Shown in pieces: positions 17,771-25,840 of a stretch of 64,000 nucleotides of DNA; within the stretch, counting starts at the first letter, position 1; every line of letters starts with the position of its first letter. This DNA comes from Leucobacter tardus (GTDB lineage: Bacteria > Actinomycetota > Actinomycetes > Actinomycetales > Microbacteriaceae). The stretch covers positions 62,001-126,000 of the forward strand of contig NZ_JAGFBF010000001.1 of the NCBI RefSeq assembly GCF_017583045.1. The letters are read 5' to 3'. Made by a program: the position numbers and the translations under genes. Under the pieces are notes generated by a model. It worked only from the letters and a program-made list of their open reading frames with translations, searched no databases and was not told the origin of the DNA.

Positions 17771-18775
17771 CTAGTCGGTGGTGATGACCGTGTCGAGGTC
17801 GGCGGGGTTCTCGAGCATGCCGTACCGGACCGCAAGATCGTTCAGTTCTTCGATCGCCTGCGGATCGAGCTCGCCGCTGATGTACTCGAGGTTCACGTTC
17901 TCGACGACCGCGGCATCCATCCCGGTGAAGTCGACGACTGCCTGACGGTACATCTCGTCGTCGGACATCGCCAGCTCGGCCGCTTCGGTGATCGCGTCGC
18001 GGAACGCCGCCGTCGTCTCGGGATCGGACTCCGCGAAGTCGCCGGACGTGAACGTGACCATGGTCGGCAGACCGTCGATCGCGCGGAGCGGATCGCCGAG
18101 CAGCTCGATGCCGTCCGTCGCCTTCGCCCCGCTGATGAAAGGCTCCGGGATCCACGCCGCATCGATGTTGCCCTGCTCGAGCTGCGCCTGCTGATCGGGG
18201 AACGCGATCTCGGTAAACTCGACCTTGTCGGGGTCGCCCCCGTCGCGCTCGACCATCTCCATCGTGGTGAGCTGTCCCTGCGTCTGCAGCGTGTTCACCG
18301 CGACGGTCTTGCCCTCGAGGTCCGCGTACGACTCGATGCCCGAGTCGTCCGAGACGACGAGTCCCGACGGTGCGTTCTCTTCGGGGTCACCCGGGGTCTC
18401 GGAGTTGCGCGAGTAGTTCGCGATGATCCGCATATCGAGCCCCTGGCTGGCCGCGGTGAGCACCGACTGCGGGTTGCCGACCGCGAACTGGATGTCGCCG
18501 TTCTGCACGGCGGGAAGCAGCGCTGCGCCGCCCTGACCGATCTGCACATCGACGTCGAGGCCGTGCTCCTCGAACACTCCCTCGTCGATGCCGAGCTGCA
18601 CGACCGACGAGGGCGCGATCTGCAGCAGGCCGACGGTCACCGGCGTCAGGTCGCTCGATGCGCCGCCCGATTCGCCGCCGCTCTCCTCGCCGCTGAGCGA
18701 TCCGCCCGAGCAGCCGGTGAGCAGGAGGCCTGCGGCGCCGACCGCCGCGATTGCCGAAACGGTGAATTTCTTCAT
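17771..18775 (-). CDS. ABC transporter substrate-binding lipoprotein, SsuA/NMT1 family
   Basis: 334 residues with AAAGGAG before the ATG. Signal peptide with lipobox L-L-T-G-C (Cys22), a Ser/Gly/Glu linker, then the NMT1/SsuA fold: V-T-V-G-L-L-Q-I-A-P, V-F-E-E-H-G-L-D-V-D, G-G-A-A-L-L-P-A-V-Q-N-G-D-I-Q-F-A-V-G near residue 90, and W-I-P-E-P-F near residue 208. It captures the substrate outside the membrane for the two permeases and ATPase of the operon. It lies 70 bp after the MaoC gene and 77 bp before the ligase. Confidence 0.92.
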   Translation of the reverse strand: MKKFTVSAIAAVGAAGLLLTGCSGGSLSGEESGGESGGASSDLTPVTVGLLQIAPSSVVQLGIDEGVFEEHGLDVDVQIGQGGAALLPAVQNGDIQFAVGNPQSVLTAASQGLDMRIIANYSRNSETPGDPEENAPSGLVVSDDSGIESYADLEGKTVAVNTLQTQGQLTTMEMVERDGGDPDKVEFTEIAFPDQQAQLEQGNIDAAWIPEPFISGAKATDGIELLGDPLRAIDGLPTMVTFTSGDFAESDPETTAAFRDAITEAAELAMSDDEMYRQAVVDFTGMDAAVVENVNLEYISGELDPQAIEELNDLAVRYGMLENPADLDTVITTD

Positions 18776-18844
18776 GTCAGTATCTCCTTTGAAACTGATG
18801 CGGTGTGGGCCGACCGGGTGGCCGCGCCCGATGCCTGCGCGGGG

Positions 18845-19297
18845 TCAGGCGTAGAAGCGCTGCAGGCTGCGCGCGACGACGGCCGGCTTGGCACCGCCGT
18901 CGATCTCGATGATCACGTCGACCGCGATCTGCACCCCTCCGGGTACCTCGTTCAGCTCGGCGATCGTCGCCGACATGCGAATCCGGTCCCCGACCTTGAC
19001 CGGTGCGGGGAAGCGCACTTTGTCGAGGCCGTAATTGACCTTCGTGGTGACTCCGGTGACGTCGAGCAGTTCGACCCACATCGGGATCAGCAGCGAGAGC
19101 GTCAGAAACCCGTGTGCGATCGGCGCTCCGAAGGGACCCTCGGCGGCCCGCTCCGGATCCGTGTGGATCCACTGGTGATCGTCAGCCGCATCCGCGAAGG
19201 TGTTGACGCGATCCTGCGTCACCTCGCGCCACTCCGTGGCACCGAGATCGGTGCCCACCAGCGTGGACAGCTCCTCGAACGCAATTGTCGTCGTCAT
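18845..19297 (-). CDS. MaoC-like (hotdog) dehydratase
   Basis: 150 residues from the ATG at 19297, chosen for the GGGGAGG 7 bases upstream; an in-frame start at 19339 lacks one. MaoC/(R)-specific enoyl-CoA hydratase motif: D-H-Q-W-I-H-T-D-P-E-R-A near residue 40 (catalytic Asp and His), then F-G-A-P-I-A-H-G-F-L-T-L-S. The length matches single-domain hydratases of the NodN/MaoC type. It is the first gene of the operon and would hydrate an enoyl-CoA made from the ligase product. Confidence 0.88.
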   Translation of the reverse strand: MTTTIAFEELSTLVGTDLGATEWREVTQDRVNTFADAADDHQWIHTDPERAAEGPFGAPIAHGFLTLSLLIPMWVELLDVTGVTTKVNYGLDKVRFPAPVKVGDRIRMSATIAELNEVPGGVQIAVDVIIEIDGGAKPAVVARSLQRFYA

Positions 19298-19321
19298 CGA
19301 CGCACCTCCCCGTGTCAGTTG

Positions 19322-19363
19322 TTGATCATCAAACCGCAAACACTTGAAAAAGTCAACTATTGA
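19322..19363. promoter_or_regulatory. Cluster of TTGA/TCAA half-sites in the maoC/marR divergent promoter
   Basis: Three overlapping or adjacent symmetric pairs lie in 42 bp: TTGA-N3-TCAA at 19322-19332, TTGA-N5-TCAA at 19344-19356 and TCAA-N3-TTGA at 19353-19363. The last overlaps a plausible -35 (TTGAGC, 19360-19365) for the MarR gene, whose -10 TACAGT is at 19385-19390. This arrangement suits MarR autoregulation and control of the importer operon. Confidence 0.5.
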
Positions 19364-19396
19364 GCTTTGCCCCTATCTATCGACTACAGTGTCACC

Positions 19397-19888
19397 ATGG
19401 CACTCGACAGCAGCACGACAGCGGTCTCGCCGTCGGCGGCGAGCTCGACTCGCCTGTGGGACTCCGCCATCAGCGACGACGTCTCCTTTCTGCTGGCTCG
19501 CGCCAACGCCGTATCGATGGCGCGGACCCGCCAGGTCCTCGGACCCTTCGGGCTCAAGGTGCGCTCCTACGCGCTCCTCGGCATCGTCGCCGCCGACACG
19601 CGTCCGTCGCAGCGCGAGCTCTCCGAGTTCCTGAGGCTCGACCCGAGCCAGATCGTGTCGCTCGTCGACGAGTTGCAGACGCGCGGTCTCGCGCGGCGCG
19701 AACCCGACCCGCGCGATCGTCGCGCGAACGTCGTGGTCGCCACCGACGCGGGTGTCACCCTGTTCGCCGAGGCGCGCGAGCAGGTGCTGCGCGCCGAGTC
19801 GGCCTGGCTCGCCGACCTGCCCCGAGAGATCCGCGACCGCTTCGGTCGTGCGCTCGCGCAGCTCGCGACCACCGAAGACGACTCCTGA
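19397..19888 (+). CDS. MarR-family transcriptional regulator
   Basis: 163 residues from the ATG at 19397. Winged-helix core: R-S-Y-A-L-L-G-I-V-A, P-S-Q-R-E-L-S-E-F-L-R-L-D-P-S-Q-I-V-S-L-V-D-E-L (recognition helix) and wing R-R-E-P-D-P-R-D-R-R-A-N, all conserved MarR features. There is no clear ribosome-binding site; TACAGT ends 6 bases before the ATG, so transcription probably starts on the ATG and the mRNA is leaderless. Divergent to the six-gene acid-uptake operon, it is probably its CoA-thioester- or acid-responsive repressor, by analogy with MarR proteins next to aromatic-acid CoA ligases. Confidence 0.88.
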   Translation: MALDSSTTAVSPSAASSTRLWDSAISDDVSFLLARANAVSMARTRQVLGPFGLKVRSYALLGIVAADTRPSQRELSEFLRLDPSQIVSLVDELQTRGLARREPDPRDRRANVVVATDAGVTLFAEAREQVLRAESAWLADLPREIRDRFGRALAQLATTEDDS

Positions 19889-19903
19889 TCGGGTCGCCGG
19901 GTT

Positions 19904-20311
19904 TCACAGGTCGCCCGTCTCCTCGAGCACGCGCTGCGCGAGCTTGAAGGCGACGTTGGCGGCGGGCACCCCGCAGTAGAGCCCCGCCTGCAGGATGACC
20001 TCTCTGATCTCCTCGACCGTGAGCCCGTTCCGTCGCGCCGCGGCGACGTGCATCGCGAACTCGTCGTGGTGTCCGAGTGCGATCATCGCCGTGAGCACCG
20101 CCACGGAGCGCGACCGTCGATCGAGTCCGGGACGCGACCAGATGTCGCCCCACGCGGTGCGCGTGATGAAGTCCTGGAAGCCCGCGGTGAAGTCGGTGGT
20201 GCCGGCGATGGACCGCTCGACGTGGGCGTCGGAGAGCACCTCGCGCCGCACCGCCATGCCGTCGTCGTAGCGCTCTTCGTCGCTCCGCCCCGCTCCGAAC
20301 GGGCGGCTCAT
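19904..20311 (-). CDS. pcaC: 4-carboxymuconolactone decarboxylase
   Basis: 135 residues from the ATG at 20311, which overlaps the pcaD stop as ATGA. The CMD/AhpD-like fold is shown by D-E-R-Y-D-D-G-M-A-V-R-R-E-V-L near the start, W-G-D-I-W-S-R-P-G-L-D-R-R-S-R-S, and A-L-G-H-H-D-E-F-A-M-H-V-A-A-A-R-R-N-G-L. PcaC converts 4-carboxymuconolactone to beta-ketoadipate enol-lactone with loss of CO2. It is the last gene of the pcaHGBDC operon, separate from pcaD rather than fused as in pcaL of other actinobacteria. Confidence 0.9.
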   Translation of the reverse strand: MSRPFGAGRSDEERYDDGMAVRREVLSDAHVERSIAGTTDFTAGFQDFITRTAWGDIWSRPGLDRRSRSVAVLTAMIALGHHDEFAMHVAAARRNGLTVEEIREVILQAGLYCGVPAANVAFKLAQRVLEETGDL

Positions 20312-21087
20312 CGCCCCACCTCGGCGAAGAACGACAGCAGTTCGCGCGCGACGGCGTCCGGTTGCTCGGCCGGCGGCTGGTGGGCCGCATCGGCGATCAT
20401 GCACTTGCGGCCGTGCACCACGCCCGCGACGATCTCGTCCTGCGCCTCCTCAGGGCCGACGGTGTCGAACTCGCCGCCCATCGCGAGCACGGGCACGCGG
20501 ATCTCGCCGAGACGGTTCCGCACGTCGTACGTGGCGAGCGCTTCGGCGCACCGCGCGTAGCCCTCGTCAGGGGTGTCCTGCAGCGCGTGCAGGATCCGGC
20601 CCGAGAGGTCGGGCTGGTTCGCGACCGAGTTCGGGCCGAACCAGACGCGCGACGACGGCCCCACGAGCGCCGACGTCGACTGCGACCGTACGAGTGCCGC
20701 GCGCTCGGTCCAGTGCTCGGCTCCGCCGAGCTGCGCCGCCGATGCGATGGCCGCGACACCGTCGCAGAGGTCGGGGTGCCGCAGGGCGAGCTCGAGGGCG
20801 AGTGCTCCGCCGATCGATACGCCCGCATACCGCACGTGCGCGGACGCGATACCGCTGATCGCCTCGGCGACGGCGTCGGCGAGCTCGGCGAAGGTGAACG
20901 GGTCGGTCGGAACGGGTGCGCTGCCGTGACCCGGGAGGGTGAGCAGCGACACCCGATACTCCGCCGCGAGGTGCGGAATCACCTGCTCCCAGATGAGCGG
21001 GCCGGTGCCGATCGAGTGGCCGAGCACGACGAGCGGGGCGTCGGCGCGGCCCACGGGTGCGGTGAGGCGGACCTCGGGAAGTCTCAT
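20308..21087 (-). CDS. pcaD: 3-oxoadipate enol-lactonase (alpha/beta hydrolase)
   Basis: 259 residues with GAGAGGAA upstream. Alpha/beta hydrolase with oxyanion H-S-I-G-T, nucleophile elbow G-V-S-I-G-G (Ser near 91), an Asp in E-F-D-T-V and catalytic His in D-A-A-H-Q-P-P. PcaD hydrolyses 3-oxoadipate enol-lactone to 3-oxoadipate (beta-ketoadipate). Overlap with pcaC by 4 bp and the position after pcaB leave little doubt about its role, although the family itself is broad. Confidence 0.88.
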   Translation of the reverse strand: MRLPEVRLTAPVGRADAPLVVLGHSIGTGPLIWEQVIPHLAAEYRVSLLTLPGHGSAPVPTDPFTFAELADAVAEAISGIASAHVRYAGVSIGGALALELALRHPDLCDGVAAIASAAQLGGAEHWTERAALVRSQSTSALVGPSSRVWFGPNSVANQPDLSGRILHALQDTPDEGYARCAEALATYDVRNRLGEIRVPVLAMGGEFDTVGPEEAQDEIVAGVVHGRKCMIADAAHQPPAEQPDAVARELLSFFAEVGR

Positions 21088-21107
21088 GGCGTTCCTCTCG
21101 TGGGCGG

Positions 21108-22499
21108 TCAGTCGGTGCGCGACCGGTCGGCGCTCAGCTCGTCGACGAGCGCGGCAGCGAGCCCGGTGTACTGCGCGGGATCCAGCAGGGCGTCGAGATC
21201 GACCCCGGCCTGAGCGACCGCGGGATCAGCGGCGAGGATCGCCCGCAGGTCTTCCCCGCGACTCGCTCGGGCGACGAGATCGGAGACGGCCCCGGGCCCG
21301 ATGCGGGGACCGAGCACGAGATTCAGCCGCTCGGCGAGCACGAGACCGCCGGAACGCCCCAGGTTCCGCGCACCGGCGCCGGCGTCGACGCGCAGACCGT
21401 GCGCCACGGTGCGCGCCTGGGCACTCGCCCCCAACGCCGCGCGCAACAGCTCGCGCAGCGCCGGCCACTCCGCGTGCCACGCGCCGTCCGGCCGCTCGTC
21501 AACGGCGAGCGCCGACGCGGCGTGCAGCGTCGCGCCCAGGTGCGGCGCCCGGATCGCCGCCGAACGGATGAGCACCGAGCGCGCGGGGTTCCGCTTCTGA
21601 GGCATCGCGGATGAGCCGCCGCCCGCCCCTTCGGCGAGCTCGCCGATCTCGGTGCGGCTGAGCGTGGTCACGTCGGCCGCCAGCTTGCCGAGCGCATCGA
21701 TCACCTGCACGAGCGCGTCGCCGAGCTCGGTGACGGGCCAGCGCTCCGTGTGCCACGGCGCCTCGGGCTCCTGGAGTCCGAGCTCCGCGGCGAACCGGCC
21801 CGGGAGGGCGCGCGCGGCATCGATGCCGCCGATCTCCGCGAACGATGCGAGAGTCCCCCCGGCTCCGGCGAGCTGCGCGGGCAGTGCGGAGGCGGCCTCG
21901 TCCAGTCGGTGCGTCGCGCGGTCGATGCCGCGCCACCAGTTCGCCGCGCGCAGTCCGACGGTCGTCGGCACGGCCTGCTGCGTCAGGGTGCGCGCCACCA
22001 CGACCTCGTCGCGGTGCGCCTGCGCGAAGGAGCGGAGCGCGCTGCAGGTCTCGTCGAGATGCAGCCGCACTTCGGCGACCGCTCGCTTCGCGGTGAGCAT
22101 CAGCGCCGAGTCCATGATGTCTTGACTCGTCGCGCCGCGGTGCACCCACGAGCGCGTCGATTCGGGTACGCGCTCGCGCAGCACGGCGACGAGCGGGATG
22201 ACCGGATTGCCACCGGAGACCGCGTCGGCCGTCAGCTGCGCGAGGGGAAAACCGCGCAGCACGCACGGATGGCCCGCGCCCTGCCACCCGAGGTGCTGAG
22301 AGACGAGTTCGCCCACCTCGTGCGGCGCCGCACCCACTGCGGACCAGGCCCGCACCAGCGCCGTCTCCGCCGCGATCAGCGCCCCGCCGATCGCGGCGTC
22401 CGAGACGGCGCCGTCGTGCCCGACCGACACCGGCGAGAGGAGCCCGGCGTCGATCGCGTCGGGCTCCTCGGTGTCGCCGATGTGCGGGTCAGTAGGCAA
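21108..22499 (-). CDS. pcaB: 3-carboxy-cis,cis-muconate cycloisomerase
   Basis: 463 residues if translation begins at the TTG at 22499, inside the last codons of pcaG, with AAGGAG 10 bases upstream. I chose it because the homologous region (D-A-G-L-L-S-P-V) begins soon after and there is no good ATG. Fumarase/aspartase superfamily signature G-G-S-S-A-M-P-Q-K-R-N-P near residue 280; H-R-G-A-T-S-Q-D-I-M-D-S-A near residue 120 is the active-site loop. It lactonises 3-carboxymuconate in the protocatechuate branch. The 11-bp overlap with pcaG suggests translational coupling. Confidence 0.9.
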   Translation of the reverse strand: MPTDPHIGDTEEPDAIDAGLLSPVSVGHDGAVSDAAIGGALIAAETALVRAWSAVGAAPHEVGELVSQHLGWQGAGHPCVLRGFPLAQLTADAVSGGNPVIPLVAVLRERVPESTRSWVHRGATSQDIMDSALMLTAKRAVAEVRLHLDETCSALRSFAQAHRDEVVVARTLTQQAVPTTVGLRAANWWRGIDRATHRLDEAASALPAQLAGAGGTLASFAEIGGIDAARALPGRFAAELGLQEPEAPWHTERWPVTELGDALVQVIDALGKLAADVTTLSRTEIGELAEGAGGGSSAMPQKRNPARSVLIRSAAIRAPHLGATLHAASALAVDERPDGAWHAEWPALRELLRAALGASAQARTVAHGLRVDAGAGARNLGRSGGLVLAERLNLVLGPRIGPGAVSDLVARASRGEDLRAILAADPAVAQAGVDLDALLDPAQYTGLAAALVDELSADRSRTD

Positions 22500-23064
22500 G
22501 GAACACGGTCTCCTTCTCGCCCTGCAGGTGGATGTCGTGATGGAGGTAACCCTCGGGCGTTCGCGTTGCCACGAGCGTAGCGCGATCATCGGCACTGAGC
22601 GACGCGAGGAGCGGATCGGACGACAGCCGGTCCACGTCCTCCGGCAGATAGATGCGGGTGTGCAGCTTGTCGGGCAGCCCCCGCGCGTAGACGATCGCCG
22701 CGAAGAACGGGGCCTCCCCCGACACGGAGCCGGGGTTGCGTGTCCAGAACTCGTAGCGACCGTCGTCGTTCACGAACGACCTGCCGAATCCGGTGAAGGT
22801 GTGATCGTCGCGGTGCAGTGTCCCGCGGGCACGGGGCACCGTACCGTCGGTGTCTGCTCCGAAGATCTCGACGATGGCGTCGGGGATCGGCGAGCCGTTC
22901 CCGTCGAACACGGTGCCGCCGAGCACGATGGCGCCGGGCGAGTGCGGGAAGGCGACCTGGTGCTTCTTCGCGAAGTCGGTGCCGAAGGCGAAGAACGGCC
23001 CGACGGTCTGTCCGGGCGTCGGCTCGTGCGTCTTCGCGGGAACGGATGCGCTGCGGTCGGTCAT
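22489..23064 (-). CDS. pcaG: Protocatechuate 3,4-dioxygenase alpha subunit
   Basis: 191 residues. The start T-P-G-Q-T-V-G-P-F-F-A-F-G, I-V-L-G-G-T-V-F-D-G-N-G-S-P-I-P-D-A-I-V-E-I, and the late H-T-R-I-Y-L-P segment match PcaG. This subunit keeps the dioxygenase beta-sandwich but not the full Fe(III) ligand set, which the beta subunit supplies. Together they open the protocatechuate ring between the hydroxyls to 3-carboxy-cis,cis-muconate. Start and pcaH stop overlap by one base (TGATG). Confidence 0.93.
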   Translation of the reverse strand: MTDRSASVPAKTHEPTPGQTVGPFFAFGTDFAKKHQVAFPHSPGAIVLGGTVFDGNGSPIPDAIVEIFGADTDGTVPRARGTLHRDDHTFTGFGRSFVNDDGRYEFWTRNPGSVSGEAPFFAAIVYARGLPDKLHTRIYLPEDVDRLSSDPLLASLSADDRATLVATRTPEGYLHHDIHLQGEKETVFLAY

Positions 23065-23888
23065 CAGTGGTCGCCCTCCTCAGGCTCGAACCAGGTCGCC
23101 GACGGGCCGTCGACGACGATGTCGAAGCGGTACCCCATCGAGAACTCGGGAACGGTCAGGTCGTGGTCGTAGACGCCGATCAGGCGGTCCCGATCCTTCT
23201 GGTCGCGGATGGTCTGGTAGATCGGGTCGAGCGCGAACAGCGGATCGCCGGGGAAGTACATCTGGGTGACGATGCGCTGCGTGAACGACTGCCCGAACAC
23301 CGAGAAATGGATGTGCGCCGGGCGCCACGCGTTGACGTGATTCTTCCAGGGGTAGGGACCGGGCTTGATGGTGGTGAACTGGTACTCGCCCCGACCGTTC
23401 GTGATCGCCCGCCCCGCCCCGGTGAAGTTCGGGTCGAGGGGCGCGGGGTGCTGATCGCGCTTGTGGATGTAGCGACCACCCGCGTTCGCCTGCCAGATCT
23501 CGATGAGCTGGTTGCGCAGCGGGCGTCCCCACGAATCGAGCAGTCTGCCGTGCACCGTGATCCGCTCGCCCTGCGGCTCGCCACCCGCTGACTGCAGAGT
23601 GAGGTCCGACTCGATCGCGGCGACGTCGCGCTGCCCGTACGCCGGCGACCACAGCTCGATCGTCTCGGGATCCGTCATGCGTGGGTCCTTCGTCGGGTGC
23701 CGCAGCACGCTCGATCGGTACGGCGGGAAATCGACCAACGTGCGCGGCAGCTGCTGCCCCGCCGCAGCGCGCTCCGCCGCACGGGCGTGGAGGGTCGCGA
23801 TCTCATCGGTGATCTGTCGCTGCGATGCCTGGTCGGGCGCCGCCAACAATGATTCGGGTGCCGCTGCGGCAGAAGCGTCCGCTGTCAT
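23064..23888 (-). CDS. pcaH: Protocatechuate 3,4-dioxygenase beta subunit
   Basis: 274 residues from the ATG at 23888 (AAAGGAG 8 bases upstream). Intradiol dioxygenase features: P-P-Y-R-S-S-V-L-R-H-P, L-I-E-I-W-Q-A-N-A-G-G-R-Y, P-G-P-Y-P-W, then W-R-P-A-H-I-H-F-S-V-F-G containing the iron-binding histidines, with tyrosine ligands in the Y-P-W region. It carries the active-site Fe(III). About 30 residues longer than typical PcaH at the N-terminus (Ala-rich arm). First gene of pcaHGBDC; divergent to the dehydroshikimate dehydratase gene across a 139-bp spacer holding a palindromic operator. Confidence 0.93.
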   Translation of the reverse strand: MTADASAAAAPESLLAAPDQASQRQITDEIATLHARAAERAAAGQQLPRTLVDFPPYRSSVLRHPTKDPRMTDPETIELWSPAYGQRDVAAIESDLTLQSAGGEPQGERITVHGRLLDSWGRPLRNQLIEIWQANAGGRYIHKRDQHPAPLDPNFTGAGRAITNGRGEYQFTTIKPGPYPWKNHVNAWRPAHIHFSVFGQSFTQRIVTQMYFPGDPLFALDPIYQTIRDQKDRDRLIGVYDHDLTVPEFSMGYRFDIVVDGPSATWFEPEEGDH

Positions 23889-23969
23889 TCTGGTCTCCTT
23901 TGACGTCGGTGAACTGAATCCGAAGGCTCTCGCTAGCGTGGCACCTCCGCTGTCGACGCGCACCATTCC

Positions 23970-23984
23970 TCCCACTGAGTGGGA
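23970..23984. promoter_or_regulatory. Perfect 15-bp palindrome in the pcaH/quiC promoter, likely IclR-family operator
   Basis: TCCCACTGAGTGGGA has 7-bp arms around a single central G. A near copy occurs in the other divergent promoter of the island, between the IclR gene and pobA (26681-26695). IclR-family regulators PcaR, PobR and PcaU bind short palindromes in such spacers, so the local IclR protein is the best candidate. Confidence 0.65.
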
Positions 23985-24027
23985 AACGCCGGAGAGTAGG
24001 CCCCACCCGTCCCCTAGATTGAAAGGC

Positions 24028-25827
24028 ATGCGTACCTCTATCGCGTCGGTCTGCCTGTCCGGTGGCCTCGTCGAAAAACTCCACGCCTGCGCCGAAGCCG
24101 GTTTCGACGGGATCGAGATCATGGACGCGGACCTCATCGCGGCCTACGAGTCGCCCGAAGAGATTCGAGCGCTCTGCCATCGACTCGGCCTCACGATCGA
24201 CCTCTTCCAGCCGTTCCGCGATTTCGAGGCCGTGGACGAGGCGACCTTCGCCGACAACATGCGCCGCGCGCGGGCGAAGTTCGAGGTCATGCAACGGCTC
24301 GGGGCCGACATGATGCTGCTCTGCAGCAACGTCGCGACCGCGACGACACCCGACTTCGACATCGCCGCCACGCAGATCGGTGCGCTCGCCGACCTCGCCG
24401 CCGAATACGGCATCGACATCGCCTACGAGGCACTCGCGTGGGGTCGCTACGTCAGCGACTACCGGGACGCCTGGGACATCGTCCAGCGAGCGGACCGTGC
24501 GAACCTCGGCGTGTGCCTCGACAGCTTCCACATCCTCTCGCGCGGCCACGATCCGGCGGGAATCGCGGAGATCGACCCCGACAAGCTCTTCTTCCTGCAA
24601 CTCGCAGACGCGCCCCGAATGGACCTCGACGTGCTGTCGTGGAGCCGGCACCATCGGCTCTTCCCCGGTGAGGGCGACTTCGACCTCATCGACTTCCTGT
24701 CGCACGTGATCCTCGCGGGGTACCGCGGACCGCTCTCGCTCGAGGTCTTCAACGACACCTTCCGGCAGACCGATGTGACGCGCACGGCGGCGCACGCCCT
24801 CCGATCCCTGCACTGGCTCTACGACCGGACTGCGGCGCAGAACGACTGGACCGACCTCCAGCTCGACGCCCCGCAACCGCCGTGCGCCATCGACTTCGTC
24901 GAGGTGTCGGGCGAAGACCTCTCGGCCGTCGAGCGCACGCTCAGCCAGCTGGGCTTCACGTTCGGCGGACGCCACCGCACGAAGGCGGTGCGGTTGTGGG
25001 AAGCGGGCGACGCTCGCGTGATCCTCAACGAACAGGTGCGCACCCCCGGTTCCCGTCTCGTCGGGCTCGGCTTCGAGGTCGGCGACGCCGCAGCGGCCGC
25101 ACGACGCGCACACGCCATCGGCGCACCCCAGGTCTTCCGGCGCACGTACGCCGGAGACTACGAACTCCCCGCCGTCGCCTCACCAGACGGCACCGAGGTC
25201 TACTGGAACTCGCGCACCGCGGCCGAATCCTGGCTCGACGAGTTCGAGGGTCGCGTGCCGCTGGGCGAAGACACCGCCGAAACCGCGCTGCACGGCGTCA
25301 TCGACCACCTCAACGTCGCCTACCCCTGGCAGGAGTTCGACGAGGCGGTGCTCTTCAATACGAGCGTGCTCGCCCTCGACGCCGAACCCGCCTCGGATGT
25401 CCCCGGGCCCCGCGGCCTCGTGCGCAGTCAGGTGATGCGCACCGCCGACGGCGCAGTGCGACTCGCGATGAACCTCGCACCGCCCACCGCACCGGAACTC
25501 CCGCGACACGTCGCCATCCGCGTCGACGACGCCGTGTCCGCGGCGCGCCGCGCTCGGGCGCGAGGACTCGCGTTCCTGCCCATGCCGAGCAACTACTACG
25601 ACGATCTCGACGCCCGGTTCGGGCTCGAACCCGACTTCCTCGCGGAACTGCGCGAACTGAACCTGCTCTACGACCGCGACGAGCAGGGCAGTTTCATCCA
25701 CTTCTACACCCCGACGATCGGCGACATCTTCTGGGAGGTCGTCGAACGCCGCGGCACCTACGACGGGTACGGTGCCGCGAGCGCCCCCGTGCGCCTCGCC
25801 GCGCAGCGCGGCGGACCGCTGCTCTGA
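24028..25827 (+). CDS. quiC: 3-dehydroshikimate dehydratase fused to an HPPD-like domain (QsuB/QuiC1 type)
   Basis: 599 residues from the ATG at 24028 (GAAAGG upstream). Residues 1 to about 275 form an AP-endonuclease-2/xylose-isomerase-like TIM barrel (G-F-D-G-I-E-I-M-D-A-D, Y-E-A-L-A-W-G, L-D-S-F-H, L-E-V-F-N-D). Residues about 290-599 are two vicinal-oxygen-chelate units of the 4-hydroxyphenylpyruvate dioxygenase type (I-D-F-V-E-V, D-H-L-N-V-A-Y, G-S-F-I-H-F-Y-T-P). The same fusion is found in QsuB of Corynebacterium and QuiC1 of Pseudomonas, which turn 3-dehydroshikimate into protocatechuate. That product is the substrate of the divergently encoded PcaHG. The metal-free status of the second part was not checked. 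Confidence 0.88.
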   Translation: MRTSIASVCLSGGLVEKLHACAEAGFDGIEIMDADLIAAYESPEEIRALCHRLGLTIDLFQPFRDFEAVDEATFADNMRRARAKFEVMQRLGADMMLLCSNVATATTPDFDIAATQIGALADLAAEYGIDIAYEALAWGRYVSDYRDAWDIVQRADRANLGVCLDSFHILSRGHDPAGIAEIDPDKLFFLQLADAPRMDLDVLSWSRHHRLFPGEGDFDLIDFLSHVILAGYRGPLSLEVFNDTFRQTDVTRTAAHALRSLHWLYDRTAAQNDWTDLQLDAPQPPCAIDFVEVSGEDLSAVERTLSQLGFTFGGRHRTKAVRLWEAGDARVILNEQVRTPGSRLVGLGFEVGDAAAAARRAHAIGAPQVFRRTYAGDYELPAVASPDGTEVYWNSRTAAESWLDEFEGRVPLGEDTAETALHGVIDHLNVAYPWQEFDEAVLFNTSVLALDAEPASDVPGPRGLVRSQVMRTADGAVRLAMNLAPPTAPELPRHVAIRVDDAVSAARRARARGLAFLPMPSNYYDDLDARFGLEPDFLAELRELNLLYDRDEQGSFIHFYTPTIGDIFWEVVERRGTYDGYGAASAPVRLAAQRGGPLL

Positions 25828-25840
25828 CCGGAACGGTCAG
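25824..25840. terminator. Short hairpin over two convergent stop codons
   Basis: CTGACCG-GAA-CGGTCAG is a perfect 7-bp stem with a 3-base loop spanning the stops of the quiC and iclR genes, which are only 9 bp apart. It could end transcription in both directions; there is no T-run, so support is weak. Confidence 0.35.
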
